From Rhypophila decipiens (lineage: Eukaryota; Ascomycota; Sordariomycetes; Sordariales; Naviculisporaceae): a stretch of 64,000 nucleotides of DNA. Below are positions 60,545-64,000 of this stretch, in pieces; within the stretch, counting starts at the first letter, position 1; every line of letters starts with the position of its first letter. The stretch spans positions 124,001-188,000 of the forward strand of contig MU858058.1 in assembly GCA_033297075.1 (NCBI GenBank), written 5' to 3'. The translations under genes and the position numbers were made by a program. Under the pieces are notes generated by a model. It was not told where the DNA came from. It saw only the letters and a list, made by a program, of their open reading frames with translations, and ran no database searches.

Positions 60545-63500
60545 TTACTCCGCGAGCACCATCCTGAGCATGACCAGGAAATTATCTTTCAGCTTATGCA
60601 CCTCTGAGACCGGCGGCTTCACTGGCTCGCCCGCATTCCGCCTCAGCCTATCCTGCCTTCGTGCACGCCGCTTCCTCTCTGCGTCGATAGGGTCGAGTTC
60701 TTCCTCTTCTTCCGCCTCATTCTCCGATTCCGAGTCGTCCTCATAAGCCATGTCTTCGAGATCCATTTGATCTAGTCCAAAATCGCTGGACTTGAAGCTC
60801 ATGGCCCCGGGCATAACCTCGGTGTGCTGGTTGCCTTCAGCTGCCATCTTTTGCCTGGTCTTGTCGTGGTGCCACTTCTTTCTTGCCTCTTGCCATGCGA
60901 TCAGCTGGTTGATCTCATCGATGGCTTTCTCTTTGTCAATCAGGCCCGAACTTACGCCCCCTTCGAAGAGTGCGTTCATGTCCAGCTTGCCGTTCTTGGG
61001 CCCTTTGCGTAAGAACTCCAGAATGCCCTCGATCCATCCCATTAGCTGTGTAAATAGTCCGTTATCATGAGTGTGTACCTCGTGGACGAATTTGTAAAAG
61101 TTGTGTTCGTGTCGCTGACACAGGTCAATGAAGGCTTGTACAGTTTGGTTGGGATCTGCCGCGGCGTCTTGTTCCCGACATTTCTCGACCACCTTGGGGG
61201 TGTTGTTAGCTTCAGCGACACACACAAGGGCAAGGAGAAGACTTACCTGAATCATATCATCAATAAACACCGCGAAATCCGTCACGCTGTTGTAGACGTT
61301 TGCCGACTTATAGACCCTGACAAGCGGCTCATAGAAGATTGAAAAGAGGTCTCGGAACAATTGTAGAGTAACGGGCTCCTCGATCAGGTTCAGCATCATG
61401 GCCTTGTCTCGCTGTCTCAGGTACAACTTCATAAGTTGTTTGAGGTACGAGAAGAGTTCGGCCCCTTGCTTGAGCTCTTCGTCCACGTTCTCGACTGCGC
61501 TGTTGAAGGCGACATATGCGTTATAGAGCCGACCAATCTGGTCAGGCTTGAGTGCCGGTTCAATGAGATCGGATCGCAAAATGACCACAATGATGTCGAC
61601 ATCATCACTGACAGCCTCGTCTCTAATCGCTGTCTTGATGTCCTCATCAATGTCGATGAACTTTTTCAATTTCTCAACAAACACCGGATCTCCAATTTTA
61701 GCAGCCAGGGCGTCAATTGACTTTTGGAAGCTCCTAATCCCATCATTCAGCGTGAGAGAGAAAATCCTTTGCATCAGCGACCTTGCACCGAATGGCTGGG
61801 CTAGGAAGATGTCCAAGATATTAGACATCACCGCAGCCGGGTTGGCGACCCGAATGACGTTCTTCATTATCGTGTATGGGATGAGAGAATGGATTTTCTT
61901 TGCTTGGGCAAACAGTTCCGGGGAGTTGTCTTCGGCGAGGAAAAGGTGGTAGATGGTGGCGGCTACTTCGATGCGGAGCCATTCAGCAAACTTCTGATAC
62001 TGTATGCTGAGGTCCTGAATAGTTTTCTTGTCTTTGATTTCCTTGAAAAGCATGGTGAGGCCGTTATGCTCGACGATATCTTGACGAAACCTGTCATCTG
62101 TCAGCAAACATCGTGGAACTCGGAGATAAATGTCTCTGTCTTACTTCTCCATATACACATCCAACTCTGCCGCACGTCTTCGCGCAATTTCGTAGAATTG
62201 TTTCTGTTCCTCCATTCGTTTCTCGTCGACTTGAATACGTCGCATAATATCAACGACGTCTTCATCTTTTGGTGTTATAGGACCTCTGGTTAGGAAATCT
62301 TCCATCACCTTGGAACTCGCGATTTGGGGTATCTGCAGTAGACTGCGCAAGAAAGCGCGTAACGATATTCTCTGGGTTTCTCGCAGGAGTGGTACGGTCT
62401 ATGCCAGTCAGCAAGAGAGCCACAGTCACCAGACAGCAGTCGTTTCTTACCTCCTGAGGCCGAGGGCTCAGTGGCCCAGGTGAGTTTGCCCTACTCGACG
62501 TTGAAGCCGCTCGATTGTGACCTGAAACCATTAGTATTGCAACCAGTCATCCGCAACAAAGAACAAGAAGACCAACCTCTAACAGACAGCAATTTCCCGC
62601 CGGATTCGCTTGGTAGCCCGGGGCTGTTGACCGCAGGATTCAACTGCGTGGATACCGAGGAAATAGAAGAGCCTTCGGAGTCATTGTCCCCACCACGAGA
62701 GCCCATGAGTCCCGACGCCGTCGAGTCTGCCTTATTCTTCTTGGGAACCGGGGGCAGGACTTTTCCTGGTAACTCTGTGCGGAGCTGCTTATGAAGACGA
62801 CTGAAATCGCCGTATCGCCTTGCAACAAAATGCTCCAGCTCGCCTTTGCGCTTTACTCTGAGCAAGAATTCCTAGTCCAGGCGTTAGTTATTGCCCTCCT
62901 TTGCGCATTTTGAACCACCAGAGACTTACAGCATGCTTGTGATATCTGATATTCCTCTTGACAGAAGCAATGCGAACTCCAGCAACATTCACGTCCCACC
63001 CATGTATATAGTGACCCTCTGGCATCGTAGAGACGAGACCGGACTCAATAGCGTCGGTTTCCACGACCTTGAGCTCCGAAAACCGTATCCTCTCCTCGAA
63101 ACCAGAGGATGTGGGGACTCCAGATACCATCATGAGCTCAACCAGCTTCTGTGCCTTTTGTGCCAATTTTCTTCTCTTGGTCTCCTCCAAACGGTCCTCT
63201 GACGACGATATATTCTTACTAGCGAAGGATTCGAGGAACACTTGTAGCTTGTCTTGCCAGAACTCCTTTTCTTTCGCCTTGTCGAGGAACGGGAACTCGC
63301 GGATATGGTGGACGAATATGTATCTGAGAATGGGGAGCTCGGAATCCAGCGGGGAGACCTCTCCAAACTCGGACTTGAAGGGGGCGCCGAATCTTTGGAG
63401 CGCCGTGGGCGAGTTGAGTTCTGAGATTTCCCATTTTACCTGCTCTGAGACGAGCTCGCGCTTCAGATCTGTAGCACTCACGAGATTGGTTAGCAAGATA

Positions 63501-63707
63501 CAGAGGCAATAGAAGGAATGGGGCGTACGAACAATGCTCCTGTTTCCCCGTCAAGGTGTGGGTTGGCGATGACGGTTCTTCATCGCTTGCAGCAGTTGTG
63601 GCTGGGCGAAGGGCAAGATCGAGGTCTGAGGATTGCGCCGGAGCAGCAGCTGGCTTGACTGTATTGCCATTGAGTCCCGAGGACTTGGGGGGAGGTTCGG
63701 TCGCCAT
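60545..63707 (-). CDS. PX-domain protein with PX-associated helical domain (Ypr097w/Lec1-like)
   Basis: Seven exons, 63707-63533, 63468-62930, 62871-62577, 62521-62451, 62398-62145, 62090-61247 and 61192-60545, give 941 residues. The N-terminal part after LTGKQEHYLKRELVSEQ is the fungal PX-associated (PXB) helical region. A PX domain follows in the HGWDVNVAGVR...EFLLRVKRKGELEHFVARRYGDFSRLH region and continues with LRTELPGKVLPPVPKK. A long helical domain fills exons 5-7. An acidic and then basic stretch (EEEEELDPIDAERKRRARR) precedes the end, KDNFLVMLRMVLAE. The architecture matches yeast Ypr097w, a phosphoinositide- or lipid-binding PX protein. Exon 1 uses a GTTCGT donor, which restores the conserved EHYLKREL. 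Intron 6 is 54 nt with no in-frame stop. Confidence 0.87.
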
Positions 63708-64000
63708 CGTGCAGAAGTAGGTATAACCGTTAGAAAAGAAGACTAGGGATTATGGAAGTCCAGGTAAGGAGAAGTCAGGAATCAAAGTTGGTGTCCTCGG
63801 GGAGGTTTTGTCAAATAGTTAAACCTGCTGGTACCGGTAGGCATACATAAAGGCTTCACTAACAGGGCTGTGTTGAAATACTGCTGGTTGCGTCAGATCC
63901 CTTGCCCGTTCGGCTTGTCCAAGAAGGGGTGTGGGGTGCTTGGCAAGAGGCGTCAGCGGGGCATTACCGCTTGTCCCATGCCTAACCCGCTGGGCATGCC
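63708..64000. other. Upstream region of the PX-domain gene at window end
   Basis: Presumed promoter and leader. No further gene is visible before the window ends. Confidence 0.6.

Overview
The window is nuclear DNA of a filamentous ascomycete (Pezizomycotina, most likely Sordariomycetes). The evidence is short GT-AG introns with CTAAC/CTGAC-type branch sites, long intergenic spacers, a P450 of the fungal CYP51B type with two introns, fungal-only families (DUF3405, a PX/PXB protein, a SulP-STAS-cNMP transporter) and a (TTAGGG)n telomere-type tract. I resolved seventeen protein genes to exon level. Nearly all are single-copy housekeeping genes rather than an accessory or secondary-metabolite cluster. 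The species cannot be named from the sequence.

Layout. Positions 1-5.2 kb: CDC20 and the TFIIA large subunit TOA1, both on +. 6.2-12.1 kb: PEX13 and an intron-rich BiP-type ER Hsp70, both on -, with a tandem copy of the PEX13 tail just past its stop codon. 14.1-19.6 kb: CYP51 and a GT23-like type II membrane protein, both on -, with a MITE in the CYP51 upstream region. 19.6-23.6 kb: no recognisable gene. 23.6-26.6 kb: a Kip2-like kinesin (-). 26.6-32.1 kb: the largest gene-poor spacer. 32.1-37.9 kb: an STK19-family protein and a Vsb1-like vacuolar transporter, both on -. 38.8-39.25 kb: an AT-rich terminal-inverted-repeat element carrying an interstitial telomere tract. 40.1-44.5 kb: PSF1 (-) and HSP78 (+), head to head. 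46.7-49.4 kb: ARF1 (-) and EMP24 (+), head to head. 50.1-52.8 kb: a DUF3405 protein (-). 55.4-56.4 kb: a DUF5519 protein (+). 56.9-57.14 kb: an assembly gap in low-quality homopolymer sequence. 57.4-63.7 kb: SDH1/SDHA and a PX-domain protein, both on -.

The genes do not form a pathway. They cover cell-cycle control (Cdc20), transcription (TFIIA), replication (Psf1), microtubule transport (Kip2), the early secretory pathway (Arf1, Emp24, BiP), peroxisome import (Pex13), ergosterol synthesis (CYP51), mitochondrial respiration and proteostasis (SdhA, Hsp78), vacuolar storage (Vsb1-like) and lipid-organelle biology (PX protein). The one suggestive pairing is ARF1 with EMP24, since p24 proteins and Arf1 both work in COPI vesicle formation.

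The most interesting signals are: the MITE with intact TIRs and TA target duplication 0.67 kb upstream of the azole target gene; the TIR element with a telomere-repeat tract in its core; the exact 177-bp tandem duplication of the PEX13 3' end, whose second unit stays open in frame; and the 12-exon ER Hsp70 with an 18-nt microexon and a C-terminal HNEL. I found no CRISPR array, rRNA, convincing tRNA or clearly novel multi-gene system.
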